Below, in pieces: positions 1 to 12,429 of a DNA stretch of 64,000 bases (the stretch's first letter is position 1; every line of letters begins with the position of its first letter). Source of the stretch: Panopea generosa (taxonomy: Eukaryota > Mollusca > Bivalvia > Adapedonta > Hiatellidae); NCBI GenBank assembly GCA_029582155.1, contig CM055898.1, forward strand, positions 25,707,339 through 25,771,338. The letters are read 5' to 3'. The notes under the pieces are model-generated. The model was given only the letters and a program-made list of their open reading frames with translations, was not told the origin of the DNA and searched no databases. The translations under genes were made by a program, and so were the position numbers.

Positions 1-3000
1 TTATTTGAATGGCATTATTGGTGTATTTTGAACATTTTGATAGCATTGTCATGTTTGAATTGTGAATTTAGAAAAAAAAAATGATGCTTGGAAATTGGGG
101 TATGAATTCATGATTTCGGAAGTCTACTTTCACTTTGTCACCAGTGTACACACTGAGCAGAAAAAAAATCTCTTATATGACACATGACCCCTACTTTTCT
201 CATCATATTTTGATAGTGCAGAGGTTGACAAACAGTAAAATGTAGGTTTCACTTCTTTCATTTGGGACCCTCTATGAATGACAAGCCTTCAAACTTTTAT
301 TATTTACTATAGAATAAAGAACAAAAATCAATGGTGGGGTTACACCTATAAGAGAGACTTGAGTGAAATGGGGGTGATTTTCCAAAATGTTAATTGTAGG
401 TAAAATAACCTCTTTTCTACACTCTCATAGTATTAAATGACAAATTGGAGACATTTGCTTCATAAAAAAGCACATTTTGGCAAGTGTATGCCTCAAATAA
501 AGCATATATGTGCATATTTACATTGAAATTTCATGAAAAATCACAAAATTTTGAAGATTTTTTATTTTGGATGATTTAAATGTGCATTTTTTAGCATGTA
601 CATTGTATTGAATAATGTATTTTGGTAAGATAATGTCTTCAGTGTATCATGAGACTGTTTTGGTGTAAAAATTTTAATGGAATTAGGTAAAAAAAAAATT
701 TTTTTGGTAAAATTAGTCGAACACATCAAAATTGCATGTCGGTCAACATCTCGCGCCTGTATATAATGATCATGTAAAAAGTGGTATTTTGACAAAAGTT
801 TCAGTATTTAATGCCTGCAACTTGGCAGTATTACTTCAAATTGGTAGTACTTAGCAAAAATGAGGTAATTATGAAATTAAAAAAAAAAGAGTTTCCTTAT
901 AGGCATAGTGCCACCATTGCAAAAAGGAAGTGCTTCCGTGGGGTAGTCGCATAATGGCGGTTGTAAATAATCCTCAATTCTTCTTCTTTAAAAATGCATT
1001 TTCCTATTTTTAATGCTCATTTTTTTATTTGAATGGCATTATTGGTGTATTTTGAACATTTTGATAGCATTGTCATGTTTGAATTGTGAATTTAGAAAAA
1101 AAAAATGATGCTTGGAAATTGGGGTATGAATTCATGATTTCGGAAGTCTACTTTCACTTTGTCACCAGTGTACACACTGAGCAGAAAAAAAATCTCTTAT
1201 ATGACACATGACCCCTACTTTTCTCATCATATTTTGATAGTGCAGAGGTTGACAAACAGTAAAATGTAGGTTTCACTTCTTTCATTTGGGACCCTCTATG
1301 AATGACAAGCCTTCAAACTTTTATTATTTACTATAGAATAAAGAACAAAAATCAATGGTGGGGTTACACCTATAAGAGAGACTTGAGTGAAATGGGGGTG
1401 ATTTTCCAAAATGTTAATTGTAGGTAAAATAACCTCTTTTCTACACTCTCATAGTATTAAATGACAAATTGGAGACATTTGCTTCATAAAAAAGCACATT
1501 TTGGCAAGTGTATGCCTCAAATAAAGCATATATGTGCATATTTACATTGAAATTTCATGAAAAGTCACAAAATTTTGAAGATTTTTTATTTTGGATGATT
1601 TAAATGTGCATTTTTTAGCATGTACATTGTATTGAATAATGTATTTTGGTAAGATAATGTCTTCAGTGTATCATGAGACTGTTTTGGTGTAAAAATTTTA
1701 ATGGAATTAGGTAAAAAAAAAAATTTTTTGGTAAAATTAGTCGAACACATCAAAATTGCATGTCGGTCAACATCTCGCGCCTGTATATAATGATCATGTA
1801 AAAAGTGGTATTTTGACAAAAGTTTCAGTATTTAATGCCTGCAACTTGGCAGTATTACTTCAAATTGGTAGTACTTAGCAAAAATGAGGTAATTATGAAA
1901 TTAAAAAAAAAAGAGTTTCCTTATAGGCATAGTGCCACCATTGCAAAAAGGAAGTGCTTCCGTGGGGTAGTCGCATAATGGCGGTTGTAAATAATCCTCA
2001 ATTCTTCTTCTTTAAAAATGCATTTTCCTATTTTTAATGCTCATTTTTTTATTTGAATGGCATTATTGGTGTATTTTGAACATTTTGATAGCATTGTCAT
2101 GTTTGAATTGTGAATTTAGAAAAAAAAAATGATGCTTGGAAATTGGGGTATGAATTCATGATTTCGGAAGTCTACTTTCACTTTGTCACCAGTGTACACA
2201 CTGAGCAGAAAAAAAATCTCTTATATGACACATGACCCCTACTTTTCTCATCATATTTTGATAGTGCAGAGGTTGACAAACAGTAAAATGTAGGTTTCAC
2301 TTCTTTCATTTGGGACCCTCTATGAATGACAAGCCTTCAAACTTTTATTATTTACTATAGAATAAAGAACAAAAATCAATGGTGGGGTTACACCTATAAG
2401 AGAGACTTGAGTGAAATGGGGGTGATTTTCCAAAATGTTAATTGTAGGTAAAATAACCTCTTTTCTACACTCTCATAGTATTAAATGACAAATTGGAGAC
2501 ATTTGCTTCATAAAAAAGCACATTTTGGCAAGTGTATGCCTCAAATAAAGCATATATGTGCATATTTACATTGAAATTTCATGAAAAATCACAAAATTTT
2601 GAAGATTTTTTATTTTGGATGATTTAAATGTGCATTTTTTAGCATGTACATTGTATTGAATAATGTATTTTGGTAAGATAATGTCTTCAGTGTATCATGA
2701 GACTGTTTTGGTGTAAAAATTTTAATGGAATTAGGTAAAAAAAAAATTTTTTTGGTAAAATTAGTCGAACACATCAAAATTGCATGTCGGTCAACATCTC
2801 GCGCCTGTATATAATGATCATGTAAAAAGTGGTATTTTGACAAAAGTTTCAGTATTTAATGCCTGCAACTTGGCAGTATTACTTCAAATTGGTAGTACTT
2901 AGCAAAAATGAGGTAATTATGAAATTAAAAAAAAAAGAGTTTCCTTATAGGCATAGTGCCACCATTGCAAAAAGGAAGTGCTTCCGTGGGGTAGTCGCAT

Positions 3001-3423
3001 AATGGCGGTTGTAAATAATCCTCAATTCTTCTTCTTTAAAAATGCATTTTCCTATTTTTAATGCTCATTTTTTTATTTGAATGGCATTATTGGTGTATTT
3101 TGAACATTTTGATAGCATTGTCATGTTTGAATTGTGAATTTAGAAAAAAAAAATGATGCTTGGAAATTGGGGTATGAATTCATGATTTCGGAAGTCTACT
3201 TTCACTTTGTCACCAGTGTACACACTGAGCAGAAAAAAAATCTCTTATATGACACATGACCCCTACTTTTCTCATCATATTTTGATAGTGCAGAGGTTGA
3301 CAAACAGTAAAATGTAGGTTTCACTTCTTTCATTTGGGACCCTCTATGAATGACAAGCCTTCAAACTTTTATTATTTACTATAGAATAAAGAACAAAAAT
3401 CAATGGTGGGGTTACACCTATAA
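1..3423. repeat. 1,024-bp tandem satellite, 3.3 copies
   Basis: The same sequence restarts at 1, 1025, 2049 and 3073, so the period is exactly 1,024 bp. The first three copies are complete and the fourth stops after about 351 bp at 3423, where unrelated sequence begins. Differences between copies are very few: an A/G change near 545 versus 1569, and a shift in the A-run/T-run boundary near 690 versus 1714. A 77-codon frame on the minus strand recurs in each full copy, but with no initiation context or recognisable domain it is probably incidental. The window starts inside the array, so the total copy number is unknown. A diverged relative lies at 60660-61165. Confidence 0.97.
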
Positions 3424-4860
3424 CTGACCTTATTTCAGATGACGCGCTCATTACGGATACGCCTAAAATTGGTCTCTTATATTATGTTCAATATATGAAA
3501 TATGCATACTGGTATAAAATAATTGTTTTTAGCAATTTAACCTAAATATAAAATATAATAGAAATCTTAATATTTATACAAATATGCTCATATAGTATAA
3601 AAGCGTTAATTTTGCAACTGCAGTTTATTTAATGATGGTATACTTTGGGAGCTATTTTTTTCTCAAATTTCGCAGTTACATGTATTTTTTAATATTGATT
3701 GTCATTAGAATAGGTATTAGAGAGTATTTTGTGAGGTTTTAAGGAAATGTTATCCATACGCTATATTAAAAAAAAACGCTATATTGTTATTGCAAAATTA
3801 AAAAAACAATTGATACTCTGCCGAAACGATTTTGTTTTAAAAAACCCTAAACAGTTAAATTTAAGTTTATAATTACCATTTCCATGACAATCATTATTAT
3901 ATGCATGCATCTGTGTATTAGTTTAATAAAATACTAAATCTACATTTGTTCGCCTAATATCGAGGACGGGTATGTTTATGAGGAGGTAATACCAAAAAAA
4001 TATGTACGGTAACATGTGTTTTTTATTTCTGATATTGCATGAACATACATTAAACTTAAATACTGGAAAGTTTCGTAAAATTCTTTCCATAGGAAAAATA
4101 TGACAAAAACTATAGCAATCGTCTTTATCTTAATATTATAATAATTCTGTTAATTTTCACCATAATTCAAAAATTAAATTTGTTGTTTGTTATTATTAAC
4201 AGGAAACGATTGTCTTGCAAGGAATTGCAAAACAAATATAATGAAACTTCAATTAAATAAGAAATAAATGTTTTTTAAAATGTATTTATGCATCATAGTT
4301 CTCCCCTATGTGATCAGCACATATAGCCTGTAATTAACACACGCTCGCTTGTCTACGATTGTCTACATTTATTTTATATCGCAGTGGGGACATTTTACAA
4401 GTAATTTACGGAACATGCAAAAGTATTTAATTTTGACTAATTAATTTTATAAACATAAACACGGCAATCTTAGTTTTCAACACTAATATAATAATTACTG
4501 TATACTGCAAGTGTGGAGTTTTTTTGGCTTCTCATACATCTTTGATGTGAAAACAATTATCTGATGTTGATCAATAAATGCAATTATGTCAGTCACTGTA
4601 TAATTTTTTAAAAGTTACATTTCTCGGGTTAAGTTATTTATGTTTACAAATTACAAATTAAATACCTCTCTATCTTTGTGTTTTATGTTAGTAATACCAA
4701 ACTATAAATTTACCTTCTCACACCTAACAGAGTGTCACTTTGCGAGTGTACATTATAATGTGAACATCAAAATGAATACATTTATACTTCATCGAGCATT
4801 TTGTTATGTTAATATGAATAATAAAAGTGTCATTTATCTATTTTAGCCGGCTTTAGACCA
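3424..4860. other. AT-rich intergenic, nothing recognised
   Basis: Sequence following the satellite junction. No coding exon, RNA gene or tandem array was recognised. A 68-codon open frame at 4640-4846 has no domain or splice signal and is taken as chance. Confidence 0.6.
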
Positions 4861-5035
4861 AAGGCATAGCCCAGCCTTGATCATCATCAAAATGATCTTA
4901 CGCGACAGGGACTACTTTCTTAATGGAATTTTGTGTTTTTTTCCCAAGTATTTCATACAAGCAACAAATTAAACACAAAAGTTATATTGTTGATATTGTA
5001 TTTTCTCATTTTTGAAAATGTTGAAAAATTTTTAT

Positions 5036-5255
5036 TAAAAAACTACTATAGTACTAAAAAACTACTATAATATCTATCAGATTAAAAAAACTACTATAGT
5101 ATCTATCAGAGTAAAAAACTACTATAGTACTAAAAGACTACTATAGTATCTATCAGAGTAAAAAATTACTATAGTACTAAAAAACTAATATAGTATCTAT
5201 CAGAGTAAAAAACTACTAAAGTACTGAAAAACTACTATAGTATCTATTAGATTAG
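5036..5255. repeat. Minisatellite, ~47-bp compound unit
   Basis: About five imperfect units, each pairing two short blocks built on actactatagta and ending tatctatcaga. Copies differ by substitutions and by length of the A-run. Confidence 0.9.
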
Positions 5256-5269
5256 AAAGGCGTATGAAT

Positions 5270-5835
5270 ATTTATTAAAGGGAATTTATCAGGATTTTTT
5301 AAAATTTTAAAATTGGTTCAAAACATACTTTTCCAATATATCATACCTATATATACACACTGACCCCGTATTGACAAAACGGGTATATATTTAAATATGC
5401 CAAAATAATATATAAAAAAAGGATTTCCTCACTTGGGCTGCGCGCCTACGGTAGACTAAAATAGATTCCTCGCTTCAAAATGTAACATATTTTGTGACGT
5501 ATTAAATGAGTCACGTGGTTGCATTTTGATTTCAATTTGATCCGTTATGCACAAGGACGGATTCAGGACTTCAGTTTAGGGGGGTGCAAATACAATATTC
5601 GAATGGGCACACGTGTTTTTCAGTAGAAATATGATGAATTTTAAGAAAGTACATGCTTTTATCAGAAGCATACGCCGGGTTTTTAAAGAGTATATACGCC
5701 ATTCAAGTTTACCACTCCAGTTTATATATCGATGTTATTTATTAAATTAAATGATAATGAGATGCTTTTTATCCAATTTGATGATTCTTTTATTTTTCAA
5801 GACATTTATAGCATTTTTTCCTGATATATTACCTT
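5270..5835 (+). repeat. Dispersed repeat family D, copy 1
   Basis: Blocks of this segment recur at 59211-59660 in the same orientation and at 26600-26790 in reverse. Shared landmarks are the start gaatttatcagga, the block acatattttgtgacgta (5488), the block aagtttaccactcca (5706) and gagatgctttttat (5760). It runs directly into a 45-bp tandem array. No coding capacity is visible, so it is probably a non-autonomous transposon. Confidence 0.75.
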
Positions 5836-6015
5836 TAAGCCCCGGCTATGTACTTTGATTAATGCAGCGTATTGTAAATGTAAACCCCGGCTATGTACTT
5901 TGATTAATGCAGCGTATTGCAAATGTAAACCCCGGCTATGTACTTTGATTAATGCAGCGTATTGTAAATGTAAACCCCGGCTATGTACTTTGATTAATGC
6001 AGCGTATTGTAAATG
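5836..6015. repeat. 45-bp minisatellite, 4 copies
   Basis: Four units at 5836, 5881, 5926 and 5971, differing at one or two positions. Since 45 is a multiple of 3, the minus strand shows an 80-codon frame with a repeated 15-residue segment, which is a by-product of the repeat. The array sits at the end of dispersed repeat copy 1. Confidence 0.97.
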
Positions 6016-6779
6016 AAGTGCGTGAGAAATGTAGTATACACTTTGCACAGCTGTCGTCCATTTTCTTTTTTAATTTCAACTACCAAATTGTGGTCCATTT
6101 AATCACCCCATGATACGTGATATGTGTATGAGGGTCGGGTTGGGCCATCCTTCCATATACCTTACAAAGTTAAATATAATATAAAATAATTATATATTTA
6201 AAGTAGTAATATATTGAATCACTTTTTCATTTTTATTGATCAGTTAAAAAATAAACAGTTTTTTTTCTTTTCTCTCTATTATGCATGTACAGTTTTCTCT
6301 AGAAACTCTGTTTCTAAAGTTATTTCTCGAAAACATATTTTGATGAAAAAAACCTATTTGATGAAGCGTTTCTAGTTATCGTCCAATTTTGTTTATGCTG
6401 CGTAGTCACTGCTATCATAAGGGGAGTAACATTTTCTTATATGGACTGTCGTAAACTAAACTACAAGGCATACGGGAAAAAGAACTAAAATAAGAGTCAA
6501 ATACTTAACTTTAATTCATTTACACCGATTTAGTATTACGTGATCACGTAGTATATCATTAAATACTTTAATAATAAGCAATTACTATTATTTGTCCGAT
6601 GCAATGTATATCATTCAATTGTTGACAATTCTTACTCGTGTGTCTGTCTTTCCCTAGCATATGGTGTAACATTTATATTGCTTACTAAATTATTACTGTC
6701 TTTTACGCCCATCGATTGTAATATTTACACGGAAAAATATAATTAAAGCAATTGAAGTAGCACTGACATTAGAAAAGAT

Positions 6780-6952
6780 AGGATAAGTAGACGTAGTAGT
6801 TTTAACAGTAGTGTTAAGGTTTTAGACATAAAAGCAGGAATGGTGTATCATCAGTTGTAGTGAAGGTAGTATTATTAGTAGTATAGATATTATTAATAGT
6901 AGAGGTAGTAGAAGTAGAAGTAGTAGTAGGTAGTAGTTGTCAAGATGTTGGT
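6780..6952 (+). repeat. Imperfect GTA-trinucleotide tract
   Basis: Dense gtagta/gaagta motifs, degenerate on the left and purer on the right (6900-6940). It abuts the conserved block at 6955-7076. Confidence 0.8.
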
Positions 6953-6954
6953 GT

Positions 6955-7076
6955 AAGTATCTTTAACTTAATAACGACAATTTATTTATTGCAATATCTG
7001 TTAAGAAGCCATGTTTGAGTTTGGTAGATGCCAATTAATAAATGAAACATGTAACAATGCATGCGAATAGGAATAG
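6955..7076 (+). repeat. Conserved 122-bp block S, copy 1
   Basis: Nearly identical to 13493-13606, from aagtatctttaacttaata to gcgaataggaatag, apart from an 8-bp indel in the middle and a few substitutions. Both copies have a tandem array on the left side, but of unrelated sequence. Likely part of a repeat-bearing mobile element. Confidence 0.85.
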
Positions 7077-7079
7077 ATC

Positions 7080-9480
7080 TAGGGAATAAAATCAGGGATC
7101 AAAGGCCTAATTTTAGAGATCTAGGGATATTGTCCTTAAAGAAAAGAAAGTACCTAATTTGATCAATTTTATCAGAGACATATAAACAGAGATAAGCAAC
7201 TGGAGGCAATTCTCCAATTCGAAAAGGTGAAATCTCACTCTCGTGCGTGACGAGATCTGTGCGTGACTTGAGCTCATGGGAATCACGTCACACCATAACA
7301 AACCACAGTGGTGTTTCTGACTGTAGTTAATTACAACAAAGTTACATAAAACAGCCATAAAAAGAAAGAAAACAATACAAGATATGAAAGAAAATAAAAT
7401 TACCTTTTATCGTTTTGTGCGTGTTTGTATACTTTAATTAATGCTTGATTTTTGGTGATGGGTGGGGTAATTTGTAAACTTGAGGAGTTTAGTATTGATT
7501 TTTTTATCAATATCCCTACTATCATTTACAAATAGGGAATGGTTATATTTTATTTGCTAAATAGTTCATGCGACATGACGGATTTTATTAATAATTCTTG
7601 TCTTTTTATAGATGTATTATCTACCAAATCTTGGACCCAGCTGACGACATGCATGTTGTACAGTTAATGGGCCTTTTTTGTTTAAATGTAGGTAAATGAT
7701 TTTTAAAAAAAAAATACTATAACATATCAATATAACCTAAATGTAGTTTTTTGCAAAAAACTATGATTTTCTTTTATTTAAGAGAGCTTTGAATGAATTA
7801 CAGACGTTTCGTACCACCAAACTGGGGTTTCGTACAACACATAGGTTAATGCATGAACTTCATAGTGTTTCACACCATGTTTAGGTGTCACAATCACAAA
7901 CTTACGGTATTTGTTTTTAATTAGTGTGTGATAATTTTGGATTGTTATTATTTGGGGTTGAAACGTTACTGAAATACATTTCATTTTGTTTATACATTAA
8001 TTATAAATTTACACCATATACCTAGGACAAAAATCAAACAAAATAATATACATACAATTTTGATTTTATCGTATTTACAACATTTACGTGTATCACATTG
8101 TAATGCATGACCACGAGGAGATATATTTGCTTTAATAATAGTGTATTTGTGAAATAATACATAAACTCAGAAAATTTCAATTTGTGACAAAAAAACGTCT
8201 GCATCCCTGGTATATATTCTTCCAAGAAGTAAATAGAATGATACACATTCACCTGCTGTTATACCGAGGTACTATATAAAATGTAAAAATAAATGGTCAT
8301 TTTGGAAAGGTATACACGGAACTGGAACGTCCGTCCCCGTAACGTCCGCCTCCCCCTCCCCCACCTGCATATACATTCTATTTTTTTGAATTGATAGAAT
8401 CCATTTCACTTTTTTTTCAATGTATTAAGTATTTAATGTTTGCAGAGTGCAACTAAGATATGAATAATTTATCCAAAAAAAAATGAACAAAGATTTAGAG
8501 ATTTTGTTTGATGTCACTCTAATATAGGGGATGAACATTACAAAAAGGGGATGGATGTTACATAATTTCTTACCATTGGTATTGACCCTCTAAATAACTG
8601 AAAATGTTTAAATTAAGTAATTGTCCATAATACTATGCAATATAACATACATCCTATCTTAAACCCTGGGGTCATAAAACCTGTGGTGAATTATGCAAAT
8701 TGGGGTACAATATGCATGTTTTTCTCATTACCACATGGTGTGACTGTAGTGTTGGTAAATTATGAAAGCTCAGCAGGATGCCAGTAACTGGACAGTAGCA
8801 TACCTTTTGTGCAATATGCCTGTAGGCAAATATATTCCATATGACACTGTCTATCAAAGGTTAAAAAATCATATTTGTCCAGGTAACTAGTAGACTGGGT
8901 AACGATGTCATATGGGCTAGTTATAGGTAAAATACACAATATGAAGTGGAAGTTATGCAAATATTAAAAATGCTACTCAATAACGCTTCATCTCAATTTA
9001 CTTTAAAAGGTTATGAAATTAACAAATTATCAGTCATTTCGTAGTGTACAGCAATGCATGCACCAGTTGAACATGATAATGAAAAAAAAAAGCTGTCAAA
9101 TACGTTTTCTTTTTTTCGCTAAATAAGGTTTTATTTATAATTCTCTATGAGCCCGTTAAATATATATAATGGACCATTTTTTGCTTAAATTCTATTCCTG
9201 GTTTAAAATGGTGAATTTGATAATTTACTGACTGCGTAGCAAACAATCCATACCTTGATAACACGGCTTGGATGTGCAGGCTGATCTGGGTCTACATCGA
9301 CACTAACCGCAATATTATTTTCATATTTTACAAATTCAATCATGCTTGATAAAAAATTCCATAAAGTAACATTTTTGAAAATGATGTTTATATATTAATT
9401 CAGATATTTCAGATGAATACATTTATTCTTGTTTAAGACTTTAACATGAAAAACAAGCATATTCCGTCTGTTTGGAAATA
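7080..9480. other. Intergenic, nothing firmly recognised
   Basis: AT-rich sequence with several 60-80 codon frames on the minus strand, none with a domain, acceptor/donor pair or start context. A short restriction-site-like motif cluster around 7230-7290 (ctcgtgcgtgacgag, tgagctcatg) faintly resembles 10255-10320, but no function can be given. Confidence 0.5.
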
Positions 9481-9598
9481 TGGAAGGCCGTACAATTTTT
9501 ATCAGACTGTCGACATTTGAGATGGATGATATTTGAGTTTTTCTTCATCAGTTGTCTGTGGGTATCCACGGCTTAAGTTTGCCATTTTAATACTTATA

Positions 9599-9723
9599 AT
9601 TCCGTTTGATCCTAGACTGCCACTGTTGGGCTCTTTTGAAAAAGTGTAAAATGTAGAACGTGATGGAACTTTATTTCTCTTGTGGTTACACAAGGACGCA
9701 CAACAATAGTCATCCAACGGCAT
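9599..9723 (-). pseudogene. THAP-like zinc-finger start, frameshifted
   Basis: Reading leftward from an ATG at 9723, the protein opens with MPLDDYCCASLCNHKR, then STFYTFSKEP. This has the layout of a THAP domain: the first Cys pair near the N terminus, then the hydrophobic F-x-F-x-K-[DE]-P stretch. Straight after SKEP the expected W-x-x-x-I-K-R segment is present (QQWQSRIKRN) but one frame away, implying a lost base near 9628-9632. The new frame stops soon after, and the second C-x2-H half of the finger is not seen. THAP domains are DNA-binding and common in P-element-type transposases, so this may be a transposon scrap or a dead host gene. Recognition rests on motif layout only. Confidence 0.4.
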
Positions 9724-10211
9724 TTAAATTGAACTGAAATAAAATTCATATAACAATAAACTTAAGTCACTAATAAATAGTTGATGAGTAAAAAAATAAA
9801 AAAATAAAAAAACATAATGAAAGATGTAAAGTATAATTACACGGGAATGTTCGTTTCTGTGTTGAAACTAGGCTACTACAACTGGTACAAAACAGTCTCA
9901 GAGACGGAGTTTTAAACTTGTAACTCGTCTTTATATATCTATAATAAATTATGTTCTTGAAACAAATTAATTAATTTCTTCTGCAAGAATAACTTTTTTA
10001 ATAATCTACACTTATATACCAGACACGCACACCATTTTACATTATGCTAGCACCACCCACTTACAACAGCAATAAAAGTCACAATAAAAAGGTAAACATG
10101 GTCAACAACAGCATCATTTCTTAAGTTCATCATTGATACTAGCATACTCTCTAAAATTAAACTTTATTAAACTGCTTTAATAAATAGTTGTGTTGTTAAT
10201 GTATGAAAAGT

Positions 10212-10860
10212 CTATTTACTTACGTGAAATCTACATTGTTTCAGCAGCGACCGCGGTGAAACGAATTCCCCTGAGCTCATAGTCTCGCGCAAAATGTCGC
10301 TCTCGCACGCCACGAGAATTCGGGATTTTGAAGAGGTCAATTGTCTAAATTTCAGATGGCACATTTGGTGTTTTCCAAATCTTGGAAACACAACTCCTCC
10401 TGAACCAAACAACATGTTTTTTTTGTGATTTTGGTATCAAAAGAAAGGGCTTGATTGTAAATTTTGGAAATTAATTTTTCTTTTTTAAATTGAAAGAAAT
10501 GAATAATTTTTACGCTCAATGTTATTTTTGTGTGATCATTTTCTCATTTTTAGTCCATTTTTAAAGTAAGAAATAAGATAAACGACTTTAAATATCGAAA
10601 TGAAACTTTCGCCATCGGTGGAAAACTTACTTTTTTATCTTTCTACATAAAGTTACTGATTTTATGTATAATTTCTCTACTTGATCATAATTTACTTTTA
10701 AAATGAGATGTTGACTGCTTGAAACAGCTTTTGACAGCTTTGGAGGTTTCTCGCAACGTGATAGTCTGGGACCCTGCCCAACTTCATTCAATAATCGTAT
10801 GTACTCGAAATAATATTTAGATGGTAATTTCGAACAAAGTTATATTTGCAATGTTGATGC
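10212..10860. other. No gene recognised
   Basis: A 67-codon minus-strand frame (10212-10415) shows no domain. The rest is AT-rich without repeats that I could identify. Confidence 0.4.
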
Positions 10861-10867
10861 TAACAGG

Positions 10868-10945
10868 CAGAACAGTGTAGCGGTTATCATCGTGGATTTC
10901 AAATCGTAAGGACTTGTGTTCAATCCCACACGGCATCTAACTTAA
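10868..10945 (+). repeat. tRNA-like SINE head
   Basis: An A-box-like tgtagcggtta (10877) and a B-box-like gtgttcaatccc (10918) stand at tRNA spacing. The arms do not fold into a convincing functional tRNA, so this is read as a decayed tRNA-derived SINE. Confidence 0.45.
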
Positions 10946-11515
10946 TTTTTCTTAATTAGATCGTGTTTACACAATAAAGTCAATTATTTACGTTTATGTA
11001 TTGCCTTTTGTAAATTGAACCGTTCAGCTGTTCAAAAAATATATTAGCTGCCTCTTCTGTCCTTTCCTCGATCTTTTCATTGGCACTACTTGCCAAAGGC
11101 CAGCAGGGCTGATGTCGTGGTAAATCTTATCTAAAAGACAAATGTCTTGACAAGTTGTGCAGAAGAAACGTTTGAATATGGAAATAAGATTGAATGGCTG
11201 AACCAAATTGCAACCTGTAACGGTTATAAATGTTTTTATAAATTTCAAAATATTCCGACGTAAGTCATTGCAGTCATCTTTCACAGATGTATATCTGATA
11301 ACAAACATGAATATACAAATTAACATCTAAACGATAATCTTTTGACGTACTTGTTATTGAAATCCCCGAGGAAGTTCAATTGTTTGAATCAATTAATCAA
11401 AAACTTTATCAGATTACCGTTGTATTGTTATTCCCGGTCAAACCTTTCAGGCGTTTATTTTGCTGAATTTTGAATTGACACGTAACTAGAAAATATTATT
11501 TTTATCAATTTACAG

Positions 11516-11907
11516 GTAAACCAGTTGTATTCAGTGCCACTAGCCCAACAAGAGGAGCCTATGTTGGCTACTATATAACTTTCAACACTATCACGACAAA
11601 TCTCGGAGGCGGATACAGCAAAACGACTGGAATATTCACTTGTCCCGTGGCTGGAGTGTACCAATTCTCGTTGACGGTGTTTACCGACGTTGAAGGTAAA
11701 AACGTCCACTGTCGAATTATACAGAATGAAGTTTGGAGAGGGCTCGCTGCTTCCAACATGTCGCAGTATTCATCCCACACAGTGATAGTTAATTTGGTAC
11801 TACAACTGAACGACAAGGTGTACGTAGGGCAGTGTGGTCACTGGGACCACGTGTCTGTTACCAACGGACGCACAGTATTCAATGGCGTCTTGATAAAGGC
11901 CATCTAA
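11516..11907 (+). CDS. C1q domain, terminal exon
   Basis: The exon opens after the acceptor tttatcaatttacag (ending 11515) with two bases completing a codon, then reads open to TAA at 11905-11907, about 130 residues. This is a whole C1q globular domain: early F-S-A, then YYITFN, the glycine-rich turn NLGGGYSKTTG, the family hallmark FTCPVAGVYQFS, then alternating beta strands with QLNDKVYV and a final F-N-G-V-L-I. C1qDC proteins are secreted and form trimers; in bivalves they form large families acting as recognition molecules in innate immunity. The upstream exon with a signal peptide was not found, so the full protein is unknown. No frameshift or stop is seen. Function beyond the fold is inferred. 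Confidence 0.9.
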
Positions 11908-12024
11908 TTGCCAGGACACCACAATCTTTCCAATGATATCGAACACATTCCCGACTGTAACTTTGTGTTTACATTATACTGAGATGTTTGATCATGGGTC
12001 ATTATGATCTATTTCTAATGATAC

Positions 12025-12053
12025 AATAAACTGTATTTGAAATGAAGAATAAA
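12025..12053 (+). terminator. Polyadenylation signals of the C1q gene
   Basis: Two AATAAA hexamers at 12025-12030 and 12048-12053, 118 and 141 bases after the stop codon. They set the 3' end of the C1q transcript at about 12070. Confidence 0.65.
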
Positions 12054-12429
12054 AAACGTACAGCTTATTAATTTTGCTCGTTTTTTCTCTCCATGGACCC
12101 TTAAATTAACTGATTATTAATTGTACATACTAAAATATGTGTATTACAGGAAAATATATATTGACTTGTTGTATCGCTAGTTGTTTAGCTAAAAAGTAAA
12201 TATGAATTTGTTGTTTGTTTTTGTCATTTTGTAGACTTGAGAAATGGTTTGAAATGTCAGTGCAGGTTTTATATGGCATCAACTTTTATAACGGGAGGGA
12301 GACCCTTACCGTTCTTTTGGCAATAGCTGCCAAACCTTTTCACATTAAGTATTTGACATAGTTACGCACGAACCAATAATCTTAGCTCTCGAGTTATATT
12401 GTATCACTAGAACTTTTACTTGCATTTGA

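Noticed and set aside
562-795. 77-codon minus-strand frame repeated in each satellite copy
   Set aside because: Conservation follows from near-identity of the units; the diverged copy at 60.7 kb does not cover this part, so there is no independent support.
11024-11326. 100-codon minus-strand frame with several Cys (FCTTCQDICLLDK)
   Set aside because: No family recognised, no splice or start support; overlaps the intron upstream of the C1q exon.
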